A stretch of 64,000 nucleotides of DNA from Ferruginibacter sp. GTDB lineage: Bacteria > Bacteroidota > Bacteroidia > Chitinophagales > Chitinophagaceae. The stretch spans positions 62,001 through 126,000 of the forward strand of contig JACMLJ010000033.1 in the NCBI GenBank assembly GCA_014379625.1. Direction: 5' to 3'. The notes beneath the pieces are model-generated. The model searched no databases, was not told the origin of the DNA, and saw only the letters and a program-made list of their open reading frames with translations. Below are positions 1 to 9,083 of the stretch, piece by piece. A program made the translations under genes and the position numbers. Numbering within the stretch: position 1 is the stretch's first letter; every line of letters begins with the position of its first letter.

Positions 1-5
1 ATAAC

Positions 6-206
6 TCAATGTCGTTTAAGGTTGAATTACCCTGAAAGTGGATAATATAGCCGCGGATAACAACCCCGTCAGGGTTGAACAAATGAAAACAGACGGCGAA
101 ATAAATTCAACCCCAAAGGGTTGCTATCTGGTTTCTTTATTCTTCCGCCGGTGAAACCGGCGGCTATTCAAATTAAAGCCCTTCAGGCTTAACAAAACGA
201 CATTGA
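6..206. repeat. REP-like hairpin cluster with inverted TCAATGTCGTTT ends
   Basis: The ends carry a perfect 12-base inverted repeat, TCAATGTCGTTT at 6-17 and its complement at 195-206. Between them lie several short hairpins: CAACCC/GGGTTG near 61-77 and again near 107-123, a perfect 8-bp CCGCCGGT/ACCGGCGG stem near 147-165, and AAGCC/GGCTT near 176-190. This architecture resembles the REP or MITE-like intergenic elements common in Bacteroidota. No transposase is encoded here, so any mobility is inferred. A shorter relative with the same ends lies at 10089-10132. Confidence 0.6.
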
Positions 207-254
207 TTTATAACTCTTAAATTTCAGGCGTTTGTTTAAATGTAATCATAAAAA

Positions 255-1325
255 TTATTTTTTCTTTTTACACTTCAGCAAACTTTGGCTCAGTCCGATA
301 TTATCCACCTGCTCTGCAATAACAAAACCGGCCCTTTTGATACAGGCTAAAAAAGTTTCAGCGCTGTACATCTGGCTGTTGCCATTAGCCAGCGCGGTAA
401 AATACAGCGAAGTCTGCTGTAAACAAAAAGCTGCGATCTCAAAACGTTGCTTATCCCAGAATGGCTCTAAAATAATGACCACCCCGTCATCATCCAATGC
501 ATCATAACATCTTTTTAAAATTGAAACAATCTCCTCCTCAGAAAAACAATCCAAAAACTGGCTCATCCAAATGGCATCAAATCCTGTTGGAAATTTAACC
601 GCTTCATCTAATATATTTACCGGTAAAAAAGAAATTCTTTGGGTTAGTCCGAGTTCTTCAATTTTTGATTTTGCCACATTTAACTGCCCCGGCAGATCCA
701 TGATTGTTATTTCAATATCAGTTGAATATTTTGCAGATGCAATGGCCCATTTACCTGTGTTACCGCCGATATCCAGCAATTTTTTCACGCCATTTTTATA
801 CACTTGTGGTAATACCAAAGGAAAGGCGTCATCAGAAAAAAAATGATCAAAAGCAAACCAGCTTTTCTGCACATGTTCGGGTAACTGCGACAAGCCCTCA
901 TAAATCGTTTTCCATTCGCCAAATTCTTTCAGGCCTTCGGGTTTACCATTTTCAATACTTTTATCCAACGCAAAAAGTCCCTTGTAACATACATCATGCA
1001 CAAAGTCCATATTGGTTTTGGTGAGCGGGTCATGCAAAATAAAATAACCGGTTTTTGATAAGGTATACTTATGATCGTTTACCAATACCAATCCCATGCT
1101 TAAGCCGGATTCCAATAATACCCTTACCCCATAGAGAGGCAATTTTACTTTTCCGGTTATTTCTGCCAGTAATAAACCGGTATGACCGTTATCTTCAATA
1201 ACCGACAAAATACCGGAGTTCCTGAGTACCCTTGCCGCCTGGAAGATTACCGGCCCGAATGAGATCCATTGAGCAACCTCCTTTGCCTCAAATGCCGTCT
1301 TAGTATCCTTTCTAAAAAAATTCAT
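255..1325 (-). CDS. SAM-dependent O-methyltransferase-like protein of the aryl-polyene cluster
   Basis: This 356-residue protein has the architecture of the class that includes hydroxyneurosporene and acetylserotonin O-methyltransferases. An N-terminal winged-helix-like dimerisation region covers about residues 20-100, and a Rossmann methyltransferase domain follows. The SAM-binding loop is visible as LLDIGGNTGKWA around residues 183-194, with the acidic motif MDLPG shortly after. It is the last gene of the minus-strand operon inside the window, 32 bp after the second ketosynthase. Methylation of the aryl head group or of a resorcinol hydroxyl is a plausible role, but the substrate is inferred from context only. 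Confidence 0.8.
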   Translation of the reverse strand: MNFFRKDTKTAFEAKEVAQWISFGPVIFQAARVLRNSGILSVIEDNGHTGLLLAEITGKVKLPLYGVRVLLESGLSMGLVLVNDHKYTLSKTGYFILHDPLTKTNMDFVHDVCYKGLFALDKSIENGKPEGLKEFGEWKTIYEGLSQLPEHVQKSWFAFDHFFSDDAFPLVLPQVYKNGVKKLLDIGGNTGKWAIASAKYSTDIEITIMDLPGQLNVAKSKIEELGLTQRISFLPVNILDEAVKFPTGFDAIWMSQFLDCFSEEEIVSILKRCYDALDDDGVVIILEPFWDKQRFEIAAFCLQQTSLYFTALANGNSQMYSAETFLACIKRAGFVIAEQVDNIGLSQSLLKCKKKK

Positions 1326-1357
1326 GAAAATTGAAATGGTTTATTATTTTTTTTAAA

Positions 1358-2491
1358 TTATGCTCTGTTAAAGATGACGGCCGCATTACAGCCACCAAAA
1401 CCGGAACCTGTTTTCAAACAGTTTTTTAAGGAAGCCGTTTGTAAAGACCTGGAAACATTTAAAACTTTTGTAACACCCTGCTGACTAAAACCCATACTGG
1501 GTAAAATAAGGTTATGTTGTAATGAATGAATGGCTACCACCGATTCAATAATACCGGCTGCCCCCAGTGTATGTCCGTAGTAACCTTTTAAACTATTAAC
1601 CGGCACTTCCTGCAAGCCTGCCAGCGAAATAGCCAGGGCTTCCATCTCATCATTATAAACAGTGGCGGTGCCATGGGCTGAAATAAGGCCGATATCATTT
1701 TTACTAATAGCCGCGTCCTGCATGGCTTTCATTATAGCCTGGCAGAGTTCTTCACCAGTACGGGATGGGCCCGAAATATGATTCGCATCATTGCTTACCG
1801 CGCCACCGGTAACAGTTATTCCCTGCGAAAAATCTTTGTTGGAAGAAAGTATAACTGTACCGGCGCCTTCGCCCAGGTTGATCCCGTCTCTCGCTGCATC
1901 AAAAGGCTTGCAGGGTGAGGAACTGATAGCCTGGAATGACTGAAAACCCGAAAGCACAAATTTTGAAACCAGGTCTGCACCCACCACAACAGCATGATCA
2001 TACTGGCCGGATTGTATTAGCCGCCTGCCAGTTATAATGGCCAGCAAACCTGAAATACAGGCATTGGAAACCACTACGGGTGTATTGGTACAATGAAAAT
2101 ATGCAGCTACCAAATTAGCTGAAGTATGCAGGGCTACCCTGTTTTTTAATTGGGGAGTAATAGTGGCATTTTCAACTAAGCTGATATTTCCCTTGGTAGA
2201 GGAAATGATCAATATGGTTTTTTTATCCCTGATGTCGATTTTGCTATTTTCCAATGCACTGCTGACGGAGGCAATCAGCAGTTGTTCAAATTTTGTATAG
2301 GAGGAATTCTTTTCCGCCAACCGTTCGTGGGTATCACTCAACAGGGATGCATAAAAAGGAATGTCCGAAAGAGCCGGTGCATGCTGTTGTTGTATGCCGG
2401 TCAGTCCTTTTGTAAGACCCGTGAAATTTTCAGCAGAACTAACACCCAGCGGTGAGATAATATTATCAGCAACAATAAAAACGTCTTTCAT
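1358..2491 (-). CDS. Beta-ketoacyl-ACP synthase, second ketosynthase of the cluster
   Basis: A thiolase-fold condensing enzyme of 377 residues, a little short for the FabF family (about 410). The catalytic triad is intact: Cys145 in SNACISG, His273 in SAHGTAT and His307 in GYYGHTLG, with the conserved Lys302. It is therefore not an inactive chain-length factor. It follows the thioesterase gene by 9 bp and should act with the cluster ACP in polyene chain extension or initiation. Which of the two ketosynthases starts and which elongates cannot be told from sequence alone. Confidence 0.85.
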   Translation of the reverse strand: MKDVFIVADNIISPLGVSSAENFTGLTKGLTGIQQQHAPALSDIPFYASLLSDTHERLAEKNSSYTKFEQLLIASVSSALENSKIDIRDKKTILIISSTKGNISLVENATITPQLKNRVALHTSANLVAAYFHCTNTPVVVSNACISGLLAIITGRRLIQSGQYDHAVVVGADLVSKFVLSGFQSFQAISSSPCKPFDAARDGINLGEGAGTVILSSNKDFSQGITVTGGAVSNDANHISGPSRTGEELCQAIMKAMQDAAISKNDIGLISAHGTATVYNDEMEALAISLAGLQEVPVNSLKGYYGHTLGAAGIIESVVAIHSLQHNLILPSMGFSQQGVTKVLNVSRSLQTASLKNCLKTGSGFGGCNAAVIFNRA

Positions 2492-2500
2492 TTTTTTAAA

Positions 2501-2926
2501 TTAAATCAACGCCTGTTGTTGTTTCCACTGTTCAAAAAACGGGGGATTGTTCAATTGAAGAACGGATCCGGCTTTATCTAAAAAAACCTGTACCGAAGAA
2601 CCGACCGCAACCAGTTCTCCTGTTTCGGCATTGAATAACCGGTAATTAAATTTTATTTTGGCAGCTTCGCAGGGAACATAAAGCGTTTCTACGATTACGC
2701 TATCCCCAAAACGCAATGATTTTTTATAATCACATTGAATACTTACGATCGGCGTTACAAAACCCTGCCTGTACACTTCAAGATACCCCAAACCATGATC
2801 CTTGCCAAATGCTTCCCGGCCATCTTCAAAATAGCGTACATAATGCCCATGCCAGACTATACCCAATGGATCAGCCTCATTAAACCGTACTAATACGGTT
2901 ATCCGGTTACTCAATTCTTTTTGCAT
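2501..2926 (-). CDS. Acyl-CoA/ACP thioesterase, 4HBT hotdog family
   Basis: A 141-residue single hotdog domain of the 4-hydroxybenzoyl-CoA thioesterase type. The signature near the N terminus, FNEADPLGIVWHGHYVRYF, contains the catalytic Asp of the family (D in EADPLG) followed by the usual Gly-x-Val-x-x-x-x-Tyr pattern. Stand-alone thioesterases of this kind are regular members of flexirubin and aryl-polyene clusters, where they are thought to release or proofread acyl chains. It sits 9 bp before the second ketosynthase and 72 bp after the secreted hypothetical gene. Confidence 0.8.
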   Translation of the reverse strand: MQKELSNRITVLVRFNEADPLGIVWHGHYVRYFEDGREAFGKDHGLGYLEVYRQGFVTPIVSIQCDYKKSLRFGDSVIVETLYVPCEAAKIKFNYRLFNAETGELVAVGSSVQVFLDKAGSVLQLNNPPFFEQWKQQQALI

Positions 2927-2998
2927 AAGATTTTATGCCTGATATTATGATATTTAATTGAATGCAGGCATCCAAAATCAGGAATCAGACATCCGGAT

Positions 2999-3646
2999 TT
3001 AACTTCCGTATTTAGCCTTCCACTCTTTGTATTTTTTCTTATCGATGTCTTCTATCACATCCTTAATGGAGCCTGCCCAATAGTTGCGAAATCCAAAACC
3101 CATGGCTTTGCCTTCCAAACGCTCCGTCATCAATACCTTCTTAGCACCCATATCTATCAACGTAACCCAAATGCCTGCCCCTTTTTTTGCCTTGCTCATA
3201 CCATCCACTACAAATAAGAGCCCCACTCCTTTCTTACCACCGAAATCGAAACCCTTTACCAATTTACTGATATCCTCTTCTTTTAAACGGTCGTAGTCTG
3301 TTGAACTGGTTGATTTAATGGCTTCCGCATTTATTTTCGCATTCCTTTTTGCCACCGGGGCCAGGTCGTGGTCGATATTGCTTTTGTGAAAAGCTCCTGC
3401 AAGGTCATACTTTTTGGGCTCGTTCACAATTAAATCATTAATTGCGGGAAAAGACCGGTCACGTATATCCGACGCAGTTTCCGTAGCATCGATCAGGCGC
3501 GCCAGCGTAAAATCTACCCCCAGGTAAAAAACACCGGTTTCAGAAGAATTAAAAACATCTTTTAAACTTTGTGCTGCAAGCTGTTGCGTTGTACTGAAAA
3601 AAAATAAAAACGCAATAAGCAGGTTCAATTTGTTCATTCGTTTCAT
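2999..3646 (-). CDS. Secreted protein of unknown function inside the polyene operon
   Basis: I do not recognise a named family for this 215-residue protein. Residues 1-25 form a clear Sec signal peptide (basic start, hydrophobic LLIAFLFFF core, AAQ cleavage region), so the mature protein is probably periplasmic. The mature part is rich in Lys and Asp and ends in a basic helix. Its place between dehydratase and thioesterase recalls the periplasmic proteins of aryl-polyene clusters that help place the lipid in the outer membrane, but no LolA signature is visible. The stretch KRNAKINAEAI resembles SRKNAKIDAEAV in the secreted protein at 9398-9982. Confidence 0.7.
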   Translation of the reverse strand: MKRMNKLNLLIAFLFFFSTTQQLAAQSLKDVFNSSETGVFYLGVDFTLARLIDATETASDIRDRSFPAINDLIVNEPKKYDLAGAFHKSNIDHDLAPVAKRNAKINAEAIKSTSSTDYDRLKEEDISKLVKGFDFGGKKGVGLLFVVDGMSKAKKGAGIWVTLIDMGAKKVLMTERLEGKAMGFGFRNYWAGSIKDVIEDIDKKKYKEWKAKYGS

Positions 3647-3654
3647 AATAGAAT

Positions 3655-4080
3655 TTATTTTGTTTGAGTAATAAAAATTTTCATTTCACATGTTGCCAGC
3701 AATACCCCGTTACAGCTAACCTTTCCGTTAATCAGCATTACATCAAAGATTTGATTTTCTATGGTAATTTCGGTTTCCAGTTCATCATTCACCCATGGCA
3801 GGCGATGTATGACCAGGTCCTTCACCGCCCCGATATACCCAAGTTGCACCGGCTTGTTTTGGAGCCCTGCTAGGTACCCTGCCCTTGCAGCGGCGGTCTG
3901 TGCTATATTTTCCACCAGGCCAGGCTCGCAAAACTTTTTGTTTTCAACAAAAATATTATCTTCTTTTATTAAAAAAACGGTTCGGGTAATTTTTTCATCA
4001 TACCAGGTTAACTGATCAATCATTACAAAGGGTGGCCTTTGAGGTATCAGGGATTCAATGCTATTTACCGGATCAATCAT
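3655..4080 (-). CDS. 3-hydroxyacyl-ACP dehydratase, ApeP/FabZ-like hotdog protein
   Basis: A 141-residue hotdog-fold protein. The opening IPQRPPFVMID aligns with the LPHRPPFLMID signature of FabZ, but Gln replaces the usual His. Glu in EPGLVENIAQTAAA matches the acidic catalytic position. Divergent dehydratases of this sort are found in aryl-polyene clusters, where they form the conjugated double bonds. The gene follows the acyltransferase by 59 bp and precedes the secreted protein by 8 bp. Without the canonical His, the exact catalytic mechanism is uncertain. Confidence 0.75.
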   Translation of the reverse strand: MIDPVNSIESLIPQRPPFVMIDQLTWYDEKITRTVFLIKEDNIFVENKKFCEPGLVENIAQTAAARAGYLAGLQNKPVQLGYIGAVKDLVIHRLPWVNDELETEITIENQIFDVMLINGKVSCNGVLLATCEMKIFITQTK

Positions 4081-4139
4081 TCATTCTGGCATTTCAAATT
4101 TTCAACGGGGTTGTTAACTTTCTTAAAAGCCGGCATCCT

Positions 4140-5021
4140 TCACAAGTTCCAAAAATCATAATAATTAAACCATTGTTCGGGGTATTGTTTTACTTTGATA
4201 TCCATTTCCCTGGCAAAATCATTCAACATTTGCTGCATCACCTTTTCTTTAGGCAAGTCGCCATAGTCTTTTATCTCACTTGCAAAAAAATGATAATGCA
4301 ATTTACTTTCCTTTACCGCAAAAACAAATGAAACGGGTACTTTAAATTTTGCGGCCAATAAAAAAGGCCCCATCGGGAACCTGGCTTTGCCACCGCACAA
4401 TTCACCCGTGAGTGTTTTGTTGCCTTCTATAAACCGGTCGGCATGCATACAAACCAATTCATTATTCTTAAAAGCCTCATTGATCGCGTAAATATGTGAA
4501 AGATCGTTTTTAATTACTATCACGCTCACGGCAGGTTTACCGGTTACGGAATCAAGGTATTCTTTTATTTGCTGGTACTCGCCGTCAAAAATTACAATAT
4601 TAATCCTTGTGTCAATTCGTTTTAATAAATGCCCGGCAATATCCCAGTTACCGATATGCGCACTTAGCAATATCCCGCCCCTCTGCAAACCCGCTATTTC
4701 CCGGAGCTTATCTTCGCCGTCAAAATTGAAAGTGAAATTATTTTTTATGCCCGACATTACCACCACTTTATCAATGATACTCTGTCCTAACTGGAAATAG
4801 TTTTTGTAGAGACAGCCAATTGATTTTAAAATATCGTATCCAATGCGGTAATGATAAAAGGTGTATAAATGCCGGGAAGTTTTATAAGAAAATAAAAAAA
4901 AATACAGTACTACAAACCGCAAAATAAAATAAGCAGGCAATACCCCGAAATTTCTTAATATCCATACAAAAATGCGGTATCCCGATTTGTTGCCCCTGGA
5001 TTTACCCTGCCATGATGACAT
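4140..5021 (-). CDS. Lipid A biosynthesis-type (LpxL/HtrB-like) acyltransferase
   Basis: A 293-residue protein with a hydrophobic N-terminal anchor (about residues 16-45) and the family's H(x4)D catalytic motif, HIGNWD, at His122 and Asp127. The later FPMGPFLLA region also fits the family. In aryl-polyene and flexirubin clusters, such enzymes are believed to transfer the finished polyene acyl chain to a membrane lipid. The start codon overlaps the ACP stop (TAATG), which points to translational coupling. It is expected at the inner face of the cytoplasmic membrane. Confidence 0.82.
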   Translation of the reverse strand: MSSWQGKSRGNKSGYRIFVWILRNFGVLPAYFILRFVVLYFFLFSYKTSRHLYTFYHYRIGYDILKSIGCLYKNYFQLGQSIIDKVVVMSGIKNNFTFNFDGEDKLREIAGLQRGGILLSAHIGNWDIAGHLLKRIDTRINIVIFDGEYQQIKEYLDSVTGKPAVSVIVIKNDLSHIYAINEAFKNNELVCMHADRFIEGNKTLTGELCGGKARFPMGPFLLAAKFKVPVSFVFAVKESKLHYHFFASEIKDYGDLPKEKVMQQMLNDFAREMDIKVKQYPEQWFNYYDFWNL

Positions 5022-5278
5022 TAAACAAGTTCTTTTGAATTAACTCTTGATATCACATAATCACAAAAATCCTGGTAGGTAATGATCCCTGTAAAATCTT
5101 CCGGTTTTACTTTAAATTTAAAGTTACTTTCGATGACCACCACCAGGTCGATGTAATCGAGACTATCTAATCCCAGCGTTAGTTTTAAGTTTGCATCAGG
5201 CGTTATTTTATCCTCATCCACTTCAAATTCCTCCATCATGAATTGCCGGATTTTCTCAATAATTTGATCGTTGTTCAT
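5021..5278 (-). CDS. Acyl carrier protein
   Basis: An acidic 85-residue carrier protein. The phosphopantetheine attachment serine is Ser39 in LGLDSLDYIDL, which is the canonical DSL motif. Helix II after the motif carries the expected acidic and hydrophobic residues that dock partner enzymes. It lies 10 bp after the first ketosynthase and overlaps the acyltransferase start by one base. It should carry the growing aryl-polyene chain for the enzymes encoded around it. Confidence 0.9.
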   Translation of the reverse strand: MNNDQIIEKIRQFMMEEFEVDEDKITPDANLKLTLGLDSLDYIDLVVVIESNFKFKVKPEDFTGIITYQDFCDYVISRVNSKELV

Positions 5279-5288
5279 AAGCGATTAT

Positions 5289-6509
5289 TTAGTCGGGTTT
5301 TTTAATAATAAGCGAAGAGTTAGTTCCTCCAAAACCAAAGGAGTTGGACAAAAATACAATTATATCTTTTTCAACAGTTGTTTTTACGATATTCAATTTG
5401 GCGGATTCTTCGTCGGGATTTTCAAAATTTATATTGGGTGCCACAAAGCCGTTTTTCATCATCAGCATCGAGTAAATCACCTCGCTTGCACCGGCCATCC
5501 AGCACTCGTGACCCGTCATTGATTTGGTGGAACTTACCAACGGTGAACCGGTGCCAAAAACTTCGTGGATCGCTCTTGCTTCGCTTAAATCACCGGCCGG
5601 CGTTGAAGTAGCATGTGCATTAATATAATCTATTGCCGATGCCTGCATGCCTGCATCTGCTAAAGCCATTTTCAGCGATCGTACCGGGCCATCAACTGTG
5701 GGATTAGAAATATGTCCGCCATTGGATGAAAACCCATACCCAACTACTTCCCCTAAAATGGTTGCACCCCTTTTTAATGCGGATTCAAGGCTTTCAAGGA
5801 TAACAGTTGCTCCTCCTCCGCTCGGAACAAGCCCGTCGCGATCCCTGTCAAAAGGCCTCGAAGCTTTCTCCGGTTCTGCTTCCAAAATGGAAAAAGCGGA
5901 AAGTGCGTCAAACGACCCCATTGAGTATTTGTTAACCTCCTGTGCACCCCCGCACATAATACAATCCTGCAACCCCGATTTTATTAAATGGTATCCAAGC
6001 CCGATTGAATGCGAACCGCTTGCACAGGCAGCGCTGATGGTGAGGTTTATTCCGCGTAATTTAAAAATGGTGGCCAGGTTCATGGTCACGGTAGAATTCA
6101 TTGTCTGGAAAACAGAGCCAGATCCAACCAGCATGGTATCTTTTTTATCCCGGATAATATCATTCGTTTCTACAACCGATTTTGCGGAACTGTCATTACC
6201 GTACAATATACCTATTTCATGTTCATTGATATAATCCGGGCCAATACCAGCATTTTTTAAAGCCTCCATCGCCGAAACATAGGCGTATTCTCCCTGTTCG
6301 GGAAGCATGATACGGGCCCTCCTGTCTAGTAATCCTTTTAAGTCGGGCTTTTCCAGGAAGCCGGTTAAACCAGACCGGTAACCATATTCCTTTCGCTCCG
6401 GGTCAAGTATAATTCCTGACCTGCCATTAAACAGGGAATCGGTCACCTCCGCAAGATTTTTACCAATGCAGGAATATATTCCCATGCCAGTGATCACCAC
6501 TCTGTTCAT
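5289..6509 (-). CDS. Beta-ketoacyl-ACP synthase (FabF/FabB type)
   Basis: A full-length 406-residue condensing enzyme. Catalytic Cys162 lies in ISAACASGSHS, His299 in INAHATSTPAGD and His334 in SMTGHECW, with Lys329, so the active site is complete. It is the first of two ketosynthases in this operon and directly precedes the ACP gene. A 213-bp AT-rich gap separates it from the upstream ketoreductase gene, so an internal promoter is possible, although I could not identify a clear box there. Confidence 0.88.
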   Translation of the reverse strand: MNRVVITGMGIYSCIGKNLAEVTDSLFNGRSGIILDPERKEYGYRSGLTGFLEKPDLKGLLDRRARIMLPEQGEYAYVSAMEALKNAGIGPDYINEHEIGILYGNDSSAKSVVETNDIIRDKKDTMLVGSGSVFQTMNSTVTMNLATIFKLRGINLTISAACASGSHSIGLGYHLIKSGLQDCIMCGGAQEVNKYSMGSFDALSAFSILEAEPEKASRPFDRDRDGLVPSGGGATVILESLESALKRGATILGEVVGYGFSSNGGHISNPTVDGPVRSLKMALADAGMQASAIDYINAHATSTPAGDLSEARAIHEVFGTGSPLVSSTKSMTGHECWMAGASEVIYSMLMMKNGFVAPNINFENPDEESAKLNIVKTTVEKDIIVFLSNSFGFGGTNSSLIIKKPD

Positions 6510-6722
6510 ATTTCAGCTTATGCCCGGGTTAATTGCTAAATGAATAAAAATTAAAAATATAAACCAATTAAAAATGCCGGTTATAAAAACGTATCAATTG
6601 TTATAAATAAAGTATGTATTGCTTTATACCTCATTTTTTATCCGGTAATACACAATACAACGAATAAAGCGAAACAATTATTTGTCTTCGCTTGTGTATT
6701 CCGGGAATAAAAGTATCTGGCA

Positions 6723-7451
6723 TCATGAATATAATCCTCCATTCACATTAATAACTTCGGCAGTAATGTAACCTGCTTCCGGCGAAACTAAAAACCCCAC
6801 TGCATGGGCTACTTCTTCGGGTAACCCAAATCGTTTTACGGGGATCATCGCCTTCAATTCATTTTCATCCAAACCTTCAGTCATATCCGTTTTAATAAAA
6901 CCCGGGGCTACCGCATTCACAGTTACCCCCCTTTTGGCGACTTCCTGCGCCAATGCCTTGGTAGCGCCAATAACACCAGCTTTGGCCGCCGAATAATTGG
7001 TTTGCCCTGGTAAACCCTTTAAACCTGACAGCGATACAACATTCACAATCCTTCCATATCTTTTTAGCAACATCCCGTTTAAAACAAGCCTTGTTACATA
7101 AAAAAAACCATCTAAGCTGGTCCTTATAACCGATTCCCACTGTTCGTCTTTCATCCACATCATCAGCCCATCGTCTTTTATGCCTGCATTGTTTACCAGC
7201 ACTTCAATGTACTTGTCCGTATTTTTTTCGATCCAGTTGCCTAACATAGCTTGCACCTGTTCTTTGCTGCCCACATCAAATTGCAGCGTTTCGCCATCCC
7301 CTCCTTTTTCTTTTATGGCTCCCAGTGTAGTATTGGCCTCGGTTTCATTAGTTTTATAATTTACAATCACATAGTAACCCATTGCGGCAATTTTATAACA
7401 GACAGACCTGCCGATCCCCCTTGATCCTCCTGTAACTAATGCACATTTCAT
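6723..7451 (-). CDS. 3-oxoacyl-ACP reductase, FabG-like SDR
   Basis: A classical short-chain dehydrogenase of 242 residues. The nucleotide-binding motif is TGGSRGIG at residues 7-14, NNAG follows at 87-90, and the catalytic residues are a serine around 140-142, Tyr153 and Lys157 (NYSAAKAG). It would reduce the ketoacyl-ACP made by the cluster ketosynthases, using NADPH. It lies 36 bp after the ammonia-lyase gene and is probably cotranscribed with it. A role in primary fatty acid synthesis is possible, but the setting favours the polyene pathway. Confidence 0.85.
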   Translation of the reverse strand: MKCALVTGGSRGIGRSVCYKIAAMGYYVIVNYKTNETEANTTLGAIKEKGGDGETLQFDVGSKEQVQAMLGNWIEKNTDKYIEVLVNNAGIKDDGLMMWMKDEQWESVIRTSLDGFFYVTRLVLNGMLLKRYGRIVNVVSLSGLKGLPGQTNYSAAKAGVIGATKALAQEVAKRGVTVNAVAPGFIKTDMTEGLDENELKAMIPVKRFGLPEEVAHAVGFLVSPEAGYITAEVINVNGGLYS

Positions 7452-7487
7452 TTTGTAACTCCCTGTATGATTTAAAGATTTTTTGTA

Positions 7488-9083
7488 TTACAATCCATTC
7501 ACAAGACTGCTGCCGTTTGATGCAGCTATTACACCCGACCTGACAGAAATTACCGGATCAGATTGTTCGAAATAAGTTTTCACCCTTTCCAGGTCCTTGT
7601 ATTTGGGCAAGTCTTCAATGAATTTAGGAAATATTTTCCGGATAGCATTGTATACCTGTTTGGTATTGGGTGATAACCGGGCAACACAATCCAGGTAATC
7701 TATGGCCTGTAAAACCGTCATCATTTGTATAGCAAGCACTTCAAATGAATTATCAATTACCTTTTTGGTCATTAAGGCCGCGTTACAGCCCATGCTAACA
7801 ATATCCTGGTTGTCGTTATTATTGGGAATGCTGTGCACGTACATTGGAAACGAAAGCGTTTGATTTTCGGCTACGGTAGAGGTTGCGGTAAATTGCATCC
7901 CCTGCATTCCAAAATTGAACCCCAGCACGCCCAGGTTTACAAAGGGCGGAAATTTATGATTGAGCTTTTCATTTAAAAGATAATTGAGCTGCCTTTCCGA
8001 GAGCATGGACAATTTAGTGACGGCAATCTTTAATTTATCCATTTCCAAAGAAACATAGTCGCCATGAAAATTGCCGCCGTGAAAAATATTTTTATTCTGG
8101 TGGTCGATCACGGGGTTATCATTCACCGAATTTAATTCATCCACCACTACTTTTTCAGCCTGCGCGATGGTGTCGTAAATGGGACCAAGCACCTGTGTAA
8201 CACAGCGCAGTGAATAATATTCCTGCACTTTATCCTGGAAAACCTCCTGGTCAAGATTGTCGGGGTTATATAAATGTTCCGAACGGTCGCGGATCATTTT
8301 ACTACCGGTTAAAATCTCCCGGAGCATTTCCGCGATCTTATTCTGGCCTTTATGCTTTTTTACCACATTCAGTTCGTAGGAATAATGATCATCAAACGCC
8401 TCCACTATTTCGTTGATCATCGCCGACAACATCACCGACCATTCCAGTAATTTGCGGGCCTGGATAATATTCACCATTCCAATCCCGGTCATGGCAGAAG
8501 TGCCGTTTAAGATAGCCAGTCCTTCGCGGATATGAATGGTAAGTGGTTTTATGCCTAACCGGTTATAAATTTCCATAGAAGGATAAGTTTCACCTTCAAA
8601 TATCACTTCCCCTTCACCAATTAACACCAATGCAAGGTGGGCCAGTTGAATGAGGTCGCCGCTGGCGCCAACGCCGCCATGTTCATAAATGCAGGGAGAA
8701 ACATTTTTATTAATCAGTTCCGTCAATAGTTCAGCCACATCTGTATGTACACCGGAATAGGCCTGCATCAAACTGTTTAAGCGGGCGATCATTACCGCTT
8801 TTACCAATACAGGTGACAAGAGGTTTCCACCACCGGAACTATGGCTCCTGATCAGGTTATACTGAAGTTGCAAAAGATTTTCTTCACTTACTTTGTATTG
8901 GGCCATCGGACCAAAACCCGTATTGATGCCATAAATCAGTTTATTAGCCGAAAACTTTTTTAAAAACCTGTAATTTACAGCTACTTTTTCAACAGCGGCA
9001 ATATCCAAAGCAACCCCCTTCTCTTTAAATAAAATTTCAGAAAAATCATCTAAGGTAAGGGCGCTATCTCCAACATGTATCAT
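7488..9083 (-). CDS. Tyrosine ammonia-lyase (HAL/PAL family)
   Basis: A 531-residue aromatic amino acid lyase. The MIO prosthetic group would form from Ala140-Ser141-Gly142 in GGVGASGDL, and the catalytic tyrosine is in YGINTGFGP (Tyr51). His81 in IRSHSSG occupies the selectivity position that is His in tyrosine ammonia-lyases and Phe in phenylalanine lyases. It closely resembles, from memory, the flavobacterial TAL of flexirubin clusters. The product would be 4-coumarate, the aryl starter of the polyene. It is the first gene of the operon, with a 314-bp gap upstream. Confidence 0.9.
   Translation of the reverse strand: MIHVGDSALTLDDFSEILFKEKGVALDIAAVEKVAVNYRFLKKFSANKLIYGINTGFGPMAQYKVSEENLLQLQYNLIRSHSSGGGNLLSPVLVKAVMIARLNSLMQAYSGVHTDVAELLTELINKNVSPCIYEHGGVGASGDLIQLAHLALVLIGEGEVIFEGETYPSMEIYNRLGIKPLTIHIREGLAILNGTSAMTGIGMVNIIQARKLLEWSVMLSAMINEIVEAFDDHYSYELNVVKKHKGQNKIAEMLREILTGSKMIRDRSEHLYNPDNLDQEVFQDKVQEYYSLRCVTQVLGPIYDTIAQAEKVVVDELNSVNDNPVIDHQNKNIFHGGNFHGDYVSLEMDKLKIAVTKLSMLSERQLNYLLNEKLNHKFPPFVNLGVLGFNFGMQGMQFTATSTVAENQTLSFPMYVHSIPNNNDNQDIVSMGCNAALMTKKVIDNSFEVLAIQMMTVLQAIDYLDCVARLSPNTKQVYNAIRKIFPKFIEDLPKYKDLERVKTYFEQSDPVISVRSGVIAASNGSSLVNGL

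Noticed and set aside
5647-6234. A 195-codon plus-strand frame opposite the ketosynthase gene
   Set aside because: It lies wholly within a strongly supported minus-strand gene and has no domain, signal peptide or repeat.
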